The translations under genes were made by a program, and so were the position numbers. The notes beneath the pieces were generated by a model. That model was not told where the DNA came from and did no database searches. It saw only the letters and a program-made list of their open reading frames with translations. A stretch of DNA of 64,000 bases, taken from assembly GCA_002305635.1 (NCBI GenBank), contig DBPR01000020.1:1-64000 (forward strand). Direction: 5' to 3'. Of the stretch, positions 17,920 to 26,657 are shown in pieces. How positions within the stretch are numbered: position 1 is the first letter of the stretch; the number at the start of each line of letters is the position of its first letter. Origin of the DNA: Anaerolineaceae bacterium UBA1415. Its GTDB lineage: Bacteria; Chloroflexota; Anaerolineae; Anaerolineales; Anaerolineaceae.

Positions 17920-18933
17920 ATGGAACAAAAAATTAAAATTATCATTCCCATGGCCGGCCTTGGCAGTCGCCTTCGCCCCCTGACCTGGAGCCGTCCCAAA
18001 CCACTGGTTGCTTTGGCTGGAGCCACGGTTTTGGATCATTTGCTGGCAACCTTTAAATCTGTCCCCAACCCTGAAAACGTTGAATACGTGTTTATCATGT
18101 CGCCTGGTCAGGAAGAATTGATCAGGGCTTACATGCAAAAGGTCTATCCCAAAGTCAGGGTTAATTACGTTGAACAACCTGAGAAAAAAGGGCAATCCGA
18201 TGCGATCTATCATGCCCGTGAGCACCTGGACGGTCCCGCCCTGGTCGTATTTTCGGACACACTGATCGAGGTGGATTTTGCCTGCATTGCCGATGAAAAA
18301 AATGATTCAATCGCCTGGGTAAAGGCGGTACCGGATCCCCGCCGCTTTGGCGTGGCTGAAGTGGATTCGCGCGGGTTGGTGACGCGTTTGATCGAGAAGC
18401 CGAACGATATGAACAACAACCTGGCTGTGGTTGGTTGCTATTATTTCAGAGATGGAAATAAACTTATTGATGCGATCAACGAACAGATCGAGCGAAAAAT
18501 CGCGTTACGCGGTGAATATTACCTGACAGACGCGATCAACCTGATGTTGGAAAGACGAGCCTCCATGCGCATTGAGCAGGTTCGGGTTTGGCTGGATGCC
18601 GGTACCTCGGAAGCGCTTTTGGATACCAACCGATATCTGCTGGAGCACGGCCGGGCCAATATCACTGAGCAGAAATCCTTTGACGACAACGTCATCATTC
18701 CGCCAGTGTTCATTCACCCGGAAGCCAGAGTGAACGGATCGATCATAGGTCCCTTTGTTTCGATCGGGACTGGCAGCCTGATTCACAACAGCATGATCAA
18801 GGACTCGATCCTGAGCGATGGCGCGCATATCACCAACGCGCAGCTGGAAGGCTCATTGCTGGGTCATGACGTGGTTGTGAACGGGATGAAAGGAAAATTT
18901 AACCTGGGAGACAACTCCTGGGCAAATTGGTAA
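17920..18933 (+). CDS. Sugar-phosphate nucleotidyltransferase
   Basis: A 337-residue cytosolic enzyme that activates a sugar 1-phosphate with an NTP. The N-terminal transferase domain shows the signature IPMAGLGSRLRPLTWSRPKP (residues 9-28), with the usual Gly-rich and Arg/Lys substrate residues, then an FSDT metal-binding turn near 107-110 and LDAGT near 226. The C-terminal third is hexapeptide-repeat-like (left-handed beta-helix), as in glucose-1-phosphate thymidylyl/uridylyl transferases. Base or sugar specificity cannot be read from the sequence. AGAGGAGAG precedes the start, and a -10-like TATAAT lies at about 17863. The aminotransferase gene follows after 40 bases. Confidence 0.82.
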   Translation: MEQKIKIIIPMAGLGSRLRPLTWSRPKPLVALAGATVLDHLLATFKSVPNPENVEYVFIMSPGQEELIRAYMQKVYPKVRVNYVEQPEKKGQSDAIYHAREHLDGPALVVFSDTLIEVDFACIADEKNDSIAWVKAVPDPRRFGVAEVDSRGLVTRLIEKPNDMNNNLAVVGCYYFRDGNKLIDAINEQIERKIALRGEYYLTDAINLMLERRASMRIEQVRVWLDAGTSEALLDTNRYLLEHGRANITEQKSFDDNVIIPPVFIHPEARVNGSIIGPFVSIGTGSLIHNSMIKDSILSDGAHITNAQLEGSLLGHDVVVNGMKGKFNLGDNSWANW

Positions 18934-18973
18934 TCATTACGGATCAAAAATCGATCATAAAAAAGGAGTGTAA

Positions 18974-20137
18974 ATGAAGAAGGGTTTATCTGACAAAGTG
19001 GTTGGGTTAAAACCATCAGGAATCCGCAAGTTTTTTGACATCGCTGCGACCATGAAGGACGTGATCTCACTGGGCATTGGCGAGCCCGATTTTGACACAC
19101 CACAACCGATCATTCAGGCGGGCATTGAGGCTTTGAGACGAGGTGAAACTCACTACACCTCCAATCACGGCCTGCTGGTCTTACGGCAGGCAGTTGCTGA
19201 TCATCTCAAGTGGCTATATGGCATCAAGTATTTTGCGCAAAATGAGATCGTGATGACCGTTGGTGTTTCCGAGGCGCTCTATCTCGTCTTTACCGCAATT
19301 CTGAACCCGGGCGACGAAGTGATCATCCCCACGCCTTGTTTTGTTTCTTACCAGGCAGAAGTCATTCTGGCTGGCGGTGAACCTGTGGAAGTTGCCACTT
19401 TCGCCGAAGACGGATTTGTCCCCCGTATCGAGAACATCGAGGCTGCCATCACTGAGCGTACTCGCGTCATCTTTATTGGCAGTCCCAGCAACCCGACAGG
19501 TGCAGTTTACAGCCGCGAGTTCCTGGCGCAACTGGCGGATCTGGCAGAAAAGCACGACCTGATCGTGGTCTCAGATGAGATCTACGACCGGTTGGTCTAT
19601 GGCGTGGAGCATGTCTGTTTCGCAAGCCTGCCAAACATGTACAAACGGACCATTTTGCTGGGTGGTTTCTCGAAAGCCTATGCCATGACCGGATGGCGTA
19701 TTGGTTATGTGGCTGGCCCACAGGAATATGTTGACGCTATGGTGCGCGTGCATCAGTATACGATCATGTCCGCGCCGACGGTTTCGCAGTATGCGGCGCT
19801 TTCAGCCCTGATGATCGGTGAACCCTATCTGCAGGAAATGCTCGCGGAATATGACCGCCGCCGCAAACTGGTTTACACCAGCCTGAATGCGATGGGGCTG
19901 CCCACCTTTGAACCCAAAGGCGCTTTCTATGCCTTCCCCGATCTGCGGCAAACGGGCCTGAGCGATGACGATTTCTGCTTCCGCCTGTTGGAAGAAGAGC
20001 GCGTCGCGATCGTGCCCGGCAACAGTTTCGGCTTCGCCGGCATGGGTTTTGCCCGCGTTTCGTATGCCACATCTTATGAGAAGCTTGAGATGGCGCTTGA
20101 AAGAATGGCGAATTTTGTCAGGAAATTGAACGGTTAA
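18974..20137 (+). CDS. PLP-dependent aminotransferase, class I/II
   Basis: A 387-residue fold-type I aminotransferase. The cofactor lysine is Lys234 in GGFSKAYAMTGWRIGY; PSNPTG (171-176), Asp201 and Tyr204 complete the PLP pocket, and the substrate-carboxylate Arg lies in the C-terminal RVSYA stretch. The opening GLKPSGIRKFFDIAA and the GEPDFDTP motif fit the Iγ group (aspartate or aromatic aminotransferases, PatA-like). It therefore probably moves amino groups between glutamate and an oxo acid. The gene is preceded by AAAAAGGAG. A terminator ends the two-gene unit with the nucleotidyltransferase. Exact amino-acid specificity is open. Confidence 0.85.
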   Translation: MKKGLSDKVVGLKPSGIRKFFDIAATMKDVISLGIGEPDFDTPQPIIQAGIEALRRGETHYTSNHGLLVLRQAVADHLKWLYGIKYFAQNEIVMTVGVSEALYLVFTAILNPGDEVIIPTPCFVSYQAEVILAGGEPVEVATFAEDGFVPRIENIEAAITERTRVIFIGSPSNPTGAVYSREFLAQLADLAEKHDLIVVSDEIYDRLVYGVEHVCFASLPNMYKRTILLGGFSKAYAMTGWRIGYVAGPQEYVDAMVRVHQYTIMSAPTVSQYAALSALMIGEPYLQEMLAEYDRRRKLVYTSLNAMGLPTFEPKGAFYAFPDLRQTGLSDDDFCFRLLEEERVAIVPGNSFGFAGMGFARVSYATSYEKLEMALERMANFVRKLNG

Positions 20138-20153
20138 TTGCAGCTTGTACATG

Positions 20154-20190
20154 AAAACGCGCTGGAGTGTGGACGACAGCGCGTTTTTTT
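20154..20190 (+). terminator. Terminator after the aminotransferase
   Basis: AAAACGCGCTG (20154-20164) pairs with CAGCGCGTTTT (20177-20187), followed by more T residues. It closes the nucleotidyltransferase-aminotransferase unit. Confidence 0.9.
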
Positions 20191-20235
20191 GATATTATAT
20201 TAAGATATATATAGTTTATAAAGGTAGGTGGCCGG

Positions 20236-20805
20236 ATGGCAATAGAGATCAAGCCTTTATCCCCTGAGATGGCTGAATTATTTACAGATTACGTGGCAAA
20301 TCTGGATTTTCACCATGCGCCACACTGGCAATTTTGCAATTGCCAGTACTATCATGTCAAATGTGAGACAGAAGCCTGGCGCAGCCGGACCGCGGAAATG
20401 AACCAGAAGCTGGCGCATGAAAACATTCATGAGGGCGTCATGCATGGCTTTCTGGCTTTTGATGACGAAAAAATTGTTGGCTGGGTGAATGCAAATGACT
20501 GGCGCAACTATGCTCTGCTGGAAGATGACGAATATCTGAATGGACTGGAAGGCAGAACCGGTATGGTGCTGTGTTTCCTGGTTCATCCTGAATATCGCCG
20601 CCAGGGCCTGGCGCGAAGACTACTCAAAACAGCGGTCGAGTACTTCCGTGAGCAGGGGTTTGACCGCGTCATCGGGCGGCCTTTCATCTGGAGCGCGCAT
20701 CCTGAACGGCAATATCACGGCGTGCCGGTCATGTATGAGGAGCTTGGCTTCGAAAAAGTTTTTGAAGTCAATGGCGAGTGCACTTACGTATTGGAACTGA
20801 AATAA
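20236..20805 (+). CDS. GNAT-family N-acetyltransferase
   Basis: A 189-residue acetyltransferase. The acetyl-CoA pyrophosphate loop is visible as VHPEYRRQGLARRLL (motif A, near 117-131), followed by the beta5 strand and the late YEELGFEKVFEV motif. An unusual cysteine group in the N-terminal half (FCNCQYYHVKC, about 34-44) sets it apart from minimal GNATs and could be structural or metal-binding. Substrate unknown. Start chosen at the ATG following AGGTAGGTGG. It is a stand-alone gene between two terminators. Confidence 0.75.
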   Translation: MAIEIKPLSPEMAELFTDYVANLDFHHAPHWQFCNCQYYHVKCETEAWRSRTAEMNQKLAHENIHEGVMHGFLAFDDEKIVGWVNANDWRNYALLEDDEYLNGLEGRTGMVLCFLVHPEYRRQGLARRLLKTAVEYFREQGFDRVIGRPFIWSAHPERQYHGVPVMYEELGFEKVFEVNGECTYVLELK

Positions 20806-20845
20806 AACAATCTGGAACAAAAGTCTATTAAGGAATTCCTGAAAA

Positions 20846-20876
20846 GGGCCAAGGCATTATTGCCTGGCTCTTTTTG
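20846..20876 (+). terminator. Terminator after the GNAT gene
   Basis: GGGCCAAGGCA pairs with TGCCTGGCTC (one bulged A, one G-U) and is followed by TTTTTGTTTT. Confidence 0.8.
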
Positions 20877-20968
20877 TTTTATGGCTGAAGGCTGAGATGA
20901 TGGGTTGTTATCTAAACCGATTTGTTTGATTTTGGAGCTTTTTAAGCCTCTCATCTGGCCTTCTTAAA

Positions 20969-21009
20969 CCCTCATCCGCCCTTCGGCACCCACCGAGAGG
21001 GGGCTAACC
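20969..21009. repeat. Decayed copy of the CCCTCATCCGCCC repeat
   Basis: In the 366-base gap before gdhA, CCCTCATCCGCCCTTCGGCA followed by CCACCGAGAGGGGG is a shortened relative of the cluster at 5.1-5.7 kb. The rest of the gap shows no gene; a TATAAA at about 21155 and AAAGGAGAG serve gdhA. Confidence 0.6.
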
Positions 21010-21171
21010 ACTTGACCAAAGAGGCGATTAGGAGTAAGGTTAAGTCGGTAAAACATGAGGCAAAAGATGATGCTCATCAGGAATCCAAGCCGACTGATAA
21101 CCGAAGGCAGGCGGCCATTTTTGGCGCTTGTTGTGTGCTTTAAAACAAATAATCTATAAAAGGAGAGATTA

Positions 21172-22464
21172 ATGTCAAGTAGTACAAATGCTTATGAAAT
21201 GGCGCAAGCTCAATTTGACAAAGTCGCCGACCAATTAGGCCTGGACCAGCAGGTTCGGGATTACCTGCGCTACCCGATGCGCGAATTCCACGTCCGCATC
21301 CCTGTGCGCATGGATGACGGCACCATTCGTGTGTTCCAGGGCTATCGCGTGCAGCACAACGATGTGCGCGGCCCAAACAAAGGTGGTCTGCGCTTCGCTG
21401 CCAACGAAACGGCTGACACCGTTCGCGCTCTGGCAATGTGGATGACCTGGAAGACAGCTGTCGCGGATATCCCCCTGGGCGGCGGTAAGGGCGGTATCGT
21501 GGTTGACCCTTCGACACTCTCCGATGGCGAAAAAGAACGTCTCGTGCGTGGTTTCGTGAAAGCGATATGGAAGAACATTGGCCCTCGCCAGGACGTCCCG
21601 GCACCAGATGTTGGCACCACTCCTCAGATGATGGGTTGGATGATGGACGAGTATTCCTCCATCGTCGGCACCTACACCCCCGGCGTTATCACCGGCAAGC
21701 CCCTTGGCGGCGGCGGCTCTGAAGGCCGTACCGAAGCGACCGGTTTTGGCGTCGTCTTCACCATCCGCGAAGCCATGAAACATCTCGGCATTGATCCGAG
21801 CACCACAACCGCTTCGATCCAGGGTTTTGGTAATGTTGGTCAATACGTTGCCATTGGTTTCCAGAAATTCCTGGGCGGCAAGATCTTATGCGTGTCCTGC
21901 TGGGATCGCAATGACAAGAAATCCTATACTTTCACCAATGAAGCTGGTGTTGATCCCCACTTCCTGAAGTCAATTACCGACCAATACGGCACCATCGACA
22001 AAGACAAGGCCCGAGGAGCCGGTTATTTGATCGAAGAAGGCGATGCCTGGTTGAGCAAAGACGTTGACGTCCTGATCCCGGCCGCATTGGAAGGCCAGAT
22101 CACCGGTGAAACGGTCAAAAAGATCAGCCAGAAAGTCCGCATCCTGGCGGAAGCCGCCAACGGCCCCACCACTCCGGATGCTGATGCCGTTTTGAGCGAA
22201 AGAGGCACATTTGTCATCCCTGACTTCCTTTGTAATGCCGGCGGCGTTACCGTTTCTTACATGGAAGGCGTTCAGAATGATCAGAACTTCTACTGGTCCA
22301 AAGAAGAGGTTCAGGAACGTTTGGATCAGAAGATGACCAGCGCTTTCAACTCCGTGCTCCAGATGGCGCTCAGCAAGGGTGTTTACACCCGCGATGCTGC
22401 TTATATGGTCGCGATTGACAAAGTTGTCAGGGCCATGAAACTGCGCGGCTGGATCTCTGCATAA
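21172..22464 (+). CDS. gdhA: Glutamate dehydrogenase
   Basis: Oxidatively deaminates glutamate to 2-oxoglutarate, or the reverse, in the cytoplasm. The 430-residue length fits the hexameric clostridial/thermophile class. The substrate-binding Lys94 (MTWKTA) and catalytic Lys106 in the PLGGGKGG motif are present, as are the essential Asp region (PAPDVGTT) and the Rossmann motif GFGNVGQYVA. GRTEATGFGV is also a family hallmark. Related Leu/Phe/Val dehydrogenases are shorter. In an amino-acid-fermenting anaerobe this would pair with the aminotransferase upstream and the urocanate hydratase further on, which both lead to glutamate. AAAAGGAGAG precedes the ATG, and a terminator follows. Confidence 0.9.
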   Translation: MSSSTNAYEMAQAQFDKVADQLGLDQQVRDYLRYPMREFHVRIPVRMDDGTIRVFQGYRVQHNDVRGPNKGGLRFAANETADTVRALAMWMTWKTAVADIPLGGGKGGIVVDPSTLSDGEKERLVRGFVKAIWKNIGPRQDVPAPDVGTTPQMMGWMMDEYSSIVGTYTPGVITGKPLGGGGSEGRTEATGFGVVFTIREAMKHLGIDPSTTTASIQGFGNVGQYVAIGFQKFLGGKILCVSCWDRNDKKSYTFTNEAGVDPHFLKSITDQYGTIDKDKARGAGYLIEEGDAWLSKDVDVLIPAALEGQITGETVKKISQKVRILAEAANGPTTPDADAVLSERGTFVIPDFLCNAGGVTVSYMEGVQNDQNFYWSKEEVQERLDQKMTSAFNSVLQMALSKGVYTRDAAYMVAIDKVVRAMKLRGWISA

Positions 22465-22488
22465 AACGTAAACCACATGTTGTCTACT

Positions 22489-22517
22489 CAGGCTGCCTCA
22501 AAAGGGCAGCCTGTTTT
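22489..22517 (+). terminator. Terminator after gdhA
   Basis: CAGGCTGCC (22489-22497) pairs with GGCAGCCTG (22505-22513), followed by TTTT. Confidence 0.85.
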
Positions 22518-22861
22518 GATTAACGAGCACGCTCAGGATAAAGGAAAAATTTCACAACGCGATATCCAGTTGGGGCTTGCAATGACAGGTCATGCGGCCA
22601 CATGCCAATGGATGCTCGTCCTGTACCGGTATGGTCATGCCTGATCTCTGTTTGTTAACACCCGCTGAAGGAAAAATCAGCTAAAATTGACTATACAATT
22701 CCTAATTGCAATATCTGGGTTTTTGAACGATAATAGTACGTAAATTCCGGGATAGACAGGCCAGGTTTAGCTCATTTTTTAGTCGGCTTCTGATCTTACC
22801 GGCATGACTTTCTGTAAATTATCTTTACAATAATCTTAATGATATTAATAAGGAGAGAAAA
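22518..22861. other. Non-coding upstream region of the PTS genes
   Basis: No open frame here looks real. It presumably contains the promoter of ptsHI: TTGACT at about 22688 is a plausible -35, but no good -10 lies at standard spacing, so I do not call it. AAGGAGAG at the right end is the ptsH ribosome site. Confidence 0.5.
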
Positions 22862-23140
22862 GTGTATACCAAGCAAACCGAACTCAAAAATATTTCAGGG
22901 CTGCATGCCCGACCTGCCTCAGAATTTGTGGCAATGGCCAAATCCTTCGAATCAGCAGTTACAGTTCGCCGGTTGGACGACCCCGAAGCCAAAGCTGTCA
23001 ACGCCAAGTCGATCATCAAAATCCTGTCACAGGGAATTGCTGTTGGCACACCGATCGAGATCGCAGCTGATGGCCCCGATGAGGAAACCGCTGTTGAAAA
23101 GCTGATCGCAATGGTTGATTCCAAGTTTGGAGAGGACTAA
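22862..23140 (+). CDS. ptsH: Phosphocarrier protein HPr
   Basis: Carries phosphate from enzyme I to the sugar-specific IIA proteins of the phosphotransferase system. In this 92-residue protein the phosphorylation site is His15 in GLHARPA, and Ser50 in NAKSIIKIL corresponds to the regulatory HPr Ser46. Retention of the serine context leaves room for HPr kinase control, though no kinase is in the window. The start is GTG at 22862 after AAGGAGAG. ptsI follows after 34 bases in the same transcript. Four extra residues before the serine compared with the textbook protein reflect a small insertion around DDPEAKA. Confidence 0.92.
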   Translation: MYTKQTELKNISGLHARPASEFVAMAKSFESAVTVRRLDDPEAKAVNAKSIIKILSQGIAVGTPIEIAADGPDEETAVEKLIAMVDSKFGED

Positions 23141-23174
23141 GCGAGAGGTCATTATGCAGAAAAAAGGAGAACAG

Positions 23175-24893
23175 ATGAGGATCTTAAAAGGCAATCCGGT
23201 TTCTCCCGGTCTTGCTTTGGCCAGCATCTATATCTACAAGGCTTTCAAAGCCGATGTGCATGAATCTTATTTTCCCGCTGGTCAGGAAGAGGAGCATTTT
23301 CTTAAGTTCAAGGACGCTATTGAAATGGCTGAGAAAGAACTGAACGAGATCGTTACCTCGATGTCAGCTGAATCGCCTGATAAGGCCAAGATCTTCACCG
23401 CCCACACCGAGATTTTGCTGGACGAAGAGATCGAAGAAGGCGTGCGCGAGATGATCTATGAAAGCCACGCCATGCCCGATTACGCTGTTGATGAGGTGTT
23501 CAGCGAATTCGCGAAATTGCTCGAAAAGGCAAAAGACCCTCTCATTGCGGCAAGGGCAGCGGACCTGCGCGATGTGCGCAACCGCGTTTTGCGCATCCTG
23601 AAAGGCGAAAAAGAAAATAACCTTTCCAGCCTGCGTGAAAACTGCATCGTGGTTGCTCATGACCTCTTGCCCAGCGATACCGCGACGATGGACCGCCAGC
23701 GTGTCATGGGTATTATCACCGAGGTCGGCGGCGCAACTTCCCACACAGCAATCCTTGCACGCGGTTATAAGATTCCGGCAGTATTGGGCGTGAAAGACGC
23801 AACTGAGATCCTGAATAACGGCGATAACGTCATTCTGGACGCGCTCAAAGGCACGGTCTTGGTTGAGCCTGATAAGGACACCATCGAGGTGTATCGGCAG
23901 AAGCTGGTCGAATATATCCAGGAGGAAAGGCAAACCAGTGAATATCTGGATAGAATCCCTTTGGTCGCAAGTGGGGAACGCTACAGCGTTGGTCTGAACA
24001 TTGGCGGCACCGAACCCGAAGAGGGCTTTAAATATGTCGATTATGTCGGCCTTTTCCGAACCGAGTTTTTGTATATGGGCAGCGAATACATGCCCACCGA
24101 AGAGGAGCAGTTCCAGGCCTACAGGAAGGTTTTGGCCAACGCCATGGGCAATCCGGTCACTTTGCGCACGCTTGATATTGGCGGCGATAAGACCCTGAAA
24201 TATATGGCGCTTCCCAAAGAAGATAATCCCTTCCTGGGCAATCGGGCGCTGCGTTTGTGCCTGCAGCACATGGATATGTTCAGAACGCAACTGCGGGCGG
24301 CTTTGCGCGCCTCGGCTTTCGGGAATCTGCAGATCATGTTCCCGATGGTGGGAACGATGGACGATATCCGCGCGGCCAACAAGGTTGTGGCAGAGGTCAA
24401 GGCGGAATTGCGCGCTGAGGGCATTGCCTTTGATGAGCGCGTAAAGGTCGGCATCATGATCGAGATCCCATCAATTGCGTTGATCTCTGATCAGGCCGTC
24501 AAAGAAGTTGATTTTGGCAGCGTTGGCACCAACGATCTGACACAGTATTTGCACGCGGTCGATCGGATGAACCCCGCCATCACGGACTACTATCACAGCA
24601 TGAGCCCAGCGATGTTCCGCGTGTTGGGCAAAGTGTTTGAGGAATACAATAAGGCCGGTAAAGAAATTTCCGTTTGTGGCGAGTTGGCCGGAGATCACAT
24701 GGCCGCTTTGGTCATGTTTGGTCTGGGCTTGCGTAAATTCAGCATGAATGCCTCCAATATCGCCCGTGTCAAACGCACACTTTCGCTCTTTACCCTCGAA
24801 GAAGCCAAAGAAATTGCCAAAAAGGTCCTGAACCTGGCAACCCAGGCAGAGGTGATCGAGTTTGTTAAAGGCGAGATAGAGAAAAAGAATTAA
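23175..24893 (+). CDS. ptsI: PTS enzyme I (phosphoenolpyruvate-protein phosphotransferase)
   Basis: Takes phosphate from phosphoenolpyruvate and passes it to HPr. The 572-residue protein shows the active-site histidine His190 in GGATSHTAIL, the PEP-binding arginine region (FRTEFLYMG), the metal-site glutamate in IEIPS, and the active-site cysteine in SVCGELAGD. Two earlier in-frame ATGs exist; the one at 23175 is chosen because AAAAAGGAG lies six bases upstream and it gives the normal N-terminus, MRILKGNPVSPG. It is followed by a strong terminator, so ptsHI form a unit separate from the sugar-specific genes. Confidence 0.93.
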   Translation: MRILKGNPVSPGLALASIYIYKAFKADVHESYFPAGQEEEHFLKFKDAIEMAEKELNEIVTSMSAESPDKAKIFTAHTEILLDEEIEEGVREMIYESHAMPDYAVDEVFSEFAKLLEKAKDPLIAARAADLRDVRNRVLRILKGEKENNLSSLRENCIVVAHDLLPSDTATMDRQRVMGIITEVGGATSHTAILARGYKIPAVLGVKDATEILNNGDNVILDALKGTVLVEPDKDTIEVYRQKLVEYIQEERQTSEYLDRIPLVASGERYSVGLNIGGTEPEEGFKYVDYVGLFRTEFLYMGSEYMPTEEEQFQAYRKVLANAMGNPVTLRTLDIGGDKTLKYMALPKEDNPFLGNRALRLCLQHMDMFRTQLRAALRASAFGNLQIMFPMVGTMDDIRAANKVVAEVKAELRAEGIAFDERVKVGIMIEIPSIALISDQAVKEVDFGSVGTNDLTQYLHAVDRMNPAITDYYHSMSPAMFRVLGKVFEEYNKAGKEISVCGELAGDHMAALVMFGLGLRKFSMNASNIARVKRTLSLFTLEEAKEIAKKVLNLATQAEVIEFVKGEIEKKN

Positions 24894-24906
24894 AGAAATA
24901 AGAGAT

Positions 24907-24945
24907 AAAAAAACAAGGTCGCTTATACCGACCTTGTTTTTTTTT
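24907..24945 (+). terminator. Terminator after ptsI
   Basis: ACAAGGTCG pairs with CGACCTTGT around a 7-base loop, flanked by an A-run and a T-run. Because the A-run gives U residues on the other strand, it could also stop the convergent gene at 24962-25630. Confidence 0.9.
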
Positions 24946-24961
24946 GCTGTTTTACGGACAT

Positions 24962-25630
24962 TCAATTAACGGGCTTCTCATTTTTTCGTTTGTCATAGAG
25001 CTCACTTTTCATTCCCCAGGCAATCAAAAGCAGAGAAACCGGAAATCCGATTGCCATGATCAGGTTTGGTTTTTTGCGGACGATCCTGAGCATGTCTGTC
25101 TCGTCGACGATCTGAAGATCGGTCGTGTGGTTGATCTCCTCGATCGTGGAATAAGCCTCTCCGCCATGCATTAATAATGGATAATCGATTTTGCCTTCTA
25201 GAATCAACTGCATTTTTGTTCCGGGCTGCAGCTCTGCAGGCAAGTCTCCTGATATTTCGATCAGACTCTCTCGTAATTTGCTGCCAGACTCGGGGAGCCT
25301 GTCCTTCCAGGATAAGGTTGAGACTTGCTCAGCAAAAACGTAAGTCTGGTTATCCTGAGGATCAAAAAGGGTTACAGAAAGTGGGGCTGCGTCAATGAGT
25401 CCACCAGCTGATCGGGGCCCGACAAAAACCAGATTGATTTTAGTACCGGGAATGGCGAATACGGTTTGCGGCTTGCCGCTGACAAAATAAATTCGTTGAA
25501 AAAAGCCATCGATCAATTCCGCGTCAGTCTTACCAGTAACTGCGTAAACCGCTGTGAGCGCCAGGACGAAGATCAGGACGCCGAACCCAATCGAAATTAG
25601 CGGCAAACTCGGTTTTTGGAAAAATTTCAC
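24962..25630 (-). CDS. Hypothetical bitopic membrane protein
   Basis: I do not recognise this 222-residue protein. It has an N-terminal transmembrane helix (10-31), an extracytoplasmic domain of about 150 residues rich in beta-strand pattern, and a C-terminal transmembrane helix (190-208) with a charged tail ending KSELYDKRKNEKPVN. No cysteine pairs or catalytic motifs are seen. The GTG start at 25630 follows TATAGGAGGTTTTAA, an excellent ribosome site, so expression is likely. It is inserted, in opposite orientation, between ptsI and the sugar-specific PTS genes. Confidence 0.65.
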   Translation of the reverse strand: MKFFQKPSLPLISIGFGVLIFVLALTAVYAVTGKTDAELIDGFFQRIYFVSGKPQTVFAIPGTKINLVFVGPRSAGGLIDAAPLSVTLFDPQDNQTYVFAEQVSTLSWKDRLPESGSKLRESLIEISGDLPAELQPGTKMQLILEGKIDYPLLMHGGEAYSTIEEINHTTDLQIVDETDMLRIVRKKPNLIMAIGFPVSLLLIAWGMKSELYDKRKNEKPVN

Positions 25631-25738
25631 TTAAAACCTCCTATACTTTACATAATTCATGACAGTTCGAGTATAATGCATTAAGTCTATACAAAAGTCC
25701 TTTTCCTACATAAGATAACCGTTTTTTTGGAGGTGAAT

Positions 25739-26191
25739 GTGAAACTAACTGATTTAATCAGACCAAACCTAATTGCAGTTGGCGTGCATGTCAATGATTG
25801 GCAGGAAGCCGTAAGAGAATCAGGCCGTCTTTTGGTTGAAGACAACGCGGTTGAGCCTCGTTTTGTTGACGCGATGATTGAAAGCGTGAAAGAGTTTGGC
25901 CCTTATATCGTTTTGGCACCGGGTTTTGCGATGCCACATGCCAAAGCTGAAGCAGGCTGCATCAAGACGAGTATGTCTCTGATCACTTTGACCGAGCCTG
26001 TGGAATTTGGCAATCCAGACAACGATCCGGTCCATGTTGTCGCAGCCTTGACTGCCAAAGATCACAGCGAGCATATTGGAGCGCTGAGCCAACTGGCTGA
26101 TGTCCTGGCAAACGACACCGTTGTCGACGAATTGGCAGCAGCCAAAAGTGTTGAAGAAATTCTCAAGATCATTAACTCTTACATAGAATAA
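25739..26191 (+). CDS. PTS IIA component, ascorbate/mannitol-fructose superfamily (UlaC-like)
   Basis: Receives phosphate from HPr. The 150-residue IIA domain has the phosphorylated histidine His67 in PGFAMPHAKAE, the signature of the mannitol-fructose/SgaA superfamily. An in-frame TTG at 25727 is possible, but the GTG at 25739 is preceded by GGAGGTGAAT and gives MKLTDLIRPN, the normal start. A TATAAT at 25672-25677 is a likely -10. The IIB gene follows after 34 bases and the IIC gene further on. Together with the IIC type this indicates an L-ascorbate-like or related sugar acid/pentitol system; the actual substrate is not shown by sequence. Confidence 0.85.
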   Translation: MKLTDLIRPNLIAVGVHVNDWQEAVRESGRLLVEDNAVEPRFVDAMIESVKEFGPYIVLAPGFAMPHAKAEAGCIKTSMSLITLTEPVEFGNPDNDPVHVVAALTAKDHSEHIGALSQLADVLANDTVVDELAAAKSVEEILKIINSYIE

Positions 26192-26225
26192 TCTATCGTA
26201 GGAGTTTATTAAAAAAGGAGTAGAA

Positions 26226-26516
26226 ATGATAAAAATTTTTACAGTATGTCCGCAAGGATTGGGCAGCAGCCTGATCGCCAAGATCAATGTCCAAAAAGCC
26301 CTCGAAAAGTTAGGGGTCGAAGGCGAAGTAGAAACCGCTGGGGTAACTTCAATCACGGGTCAAACTTTTGACCTGATCGTTACCGTTGCAGATATGCGTG
26401 ATTCTTTGGAACGCGTTGATCCTAAAAAACTCGTTTTCGTTACAAACTTCTTCAAACGGGATGACATCGCAGATACTCTCGAAACTAAGTTTCGTGAAAT
26501 GGGTTTAATAAAATAA
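26226..26516 (+). CDS. PTS IIB component (UlaB-like)
   Basis: A 96-residue IIB protein that passes phosphate from IIA to the sugar. The phosphocysteine is Cys8 in IFTVCPQGLGSS, followed by the P-loop-like serines, as in lactose/ascorbate-type IIB proteins. It is a separate polypeptide, as in the Ula/Sga systems. AAAAAAGGAG precedes the ATG. A hairpin with a short U-run directly after the stop may reduce transcription into the IIC gene. Confidence 0.87.
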   Translation: MIKIFTVCPQGLGSSLIAKINVQKALEKLGVEGEVETAGVTSITGQTFDLIVTVADMRDSLERVDPKKLVFVTNFFKRDDIADTLETKFREMGLIK

Positions 26517-26525
26517 CAGGCAGCG

Positions 26526-26560
26526 AATACTCCGCAAAGCTCGCTGAGCGGAGTATTTTT
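26526..26560 (+). terminator. Intra-operon terminator between IIB and IIC genes
   Basis: AATACTCCGC (26526-26535) pairs with GCGGAGTATT (26548-26557), followed by TTT. It sits between IIB and IIC, which should be needed together. It may set a lower level of the membrane component or protect the IIA-IIB mRNA 3' end. Confidence 0.75.
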
Positions 26561-26657
26561 CATGAGAAAGGAGGCAGTATCGAATAAACAATAATGGTAC
26601 TTTATAGATGGTTCATAGATTTTCAATTTATTTTTTTATTCTCAAAGGAGTATCGAA

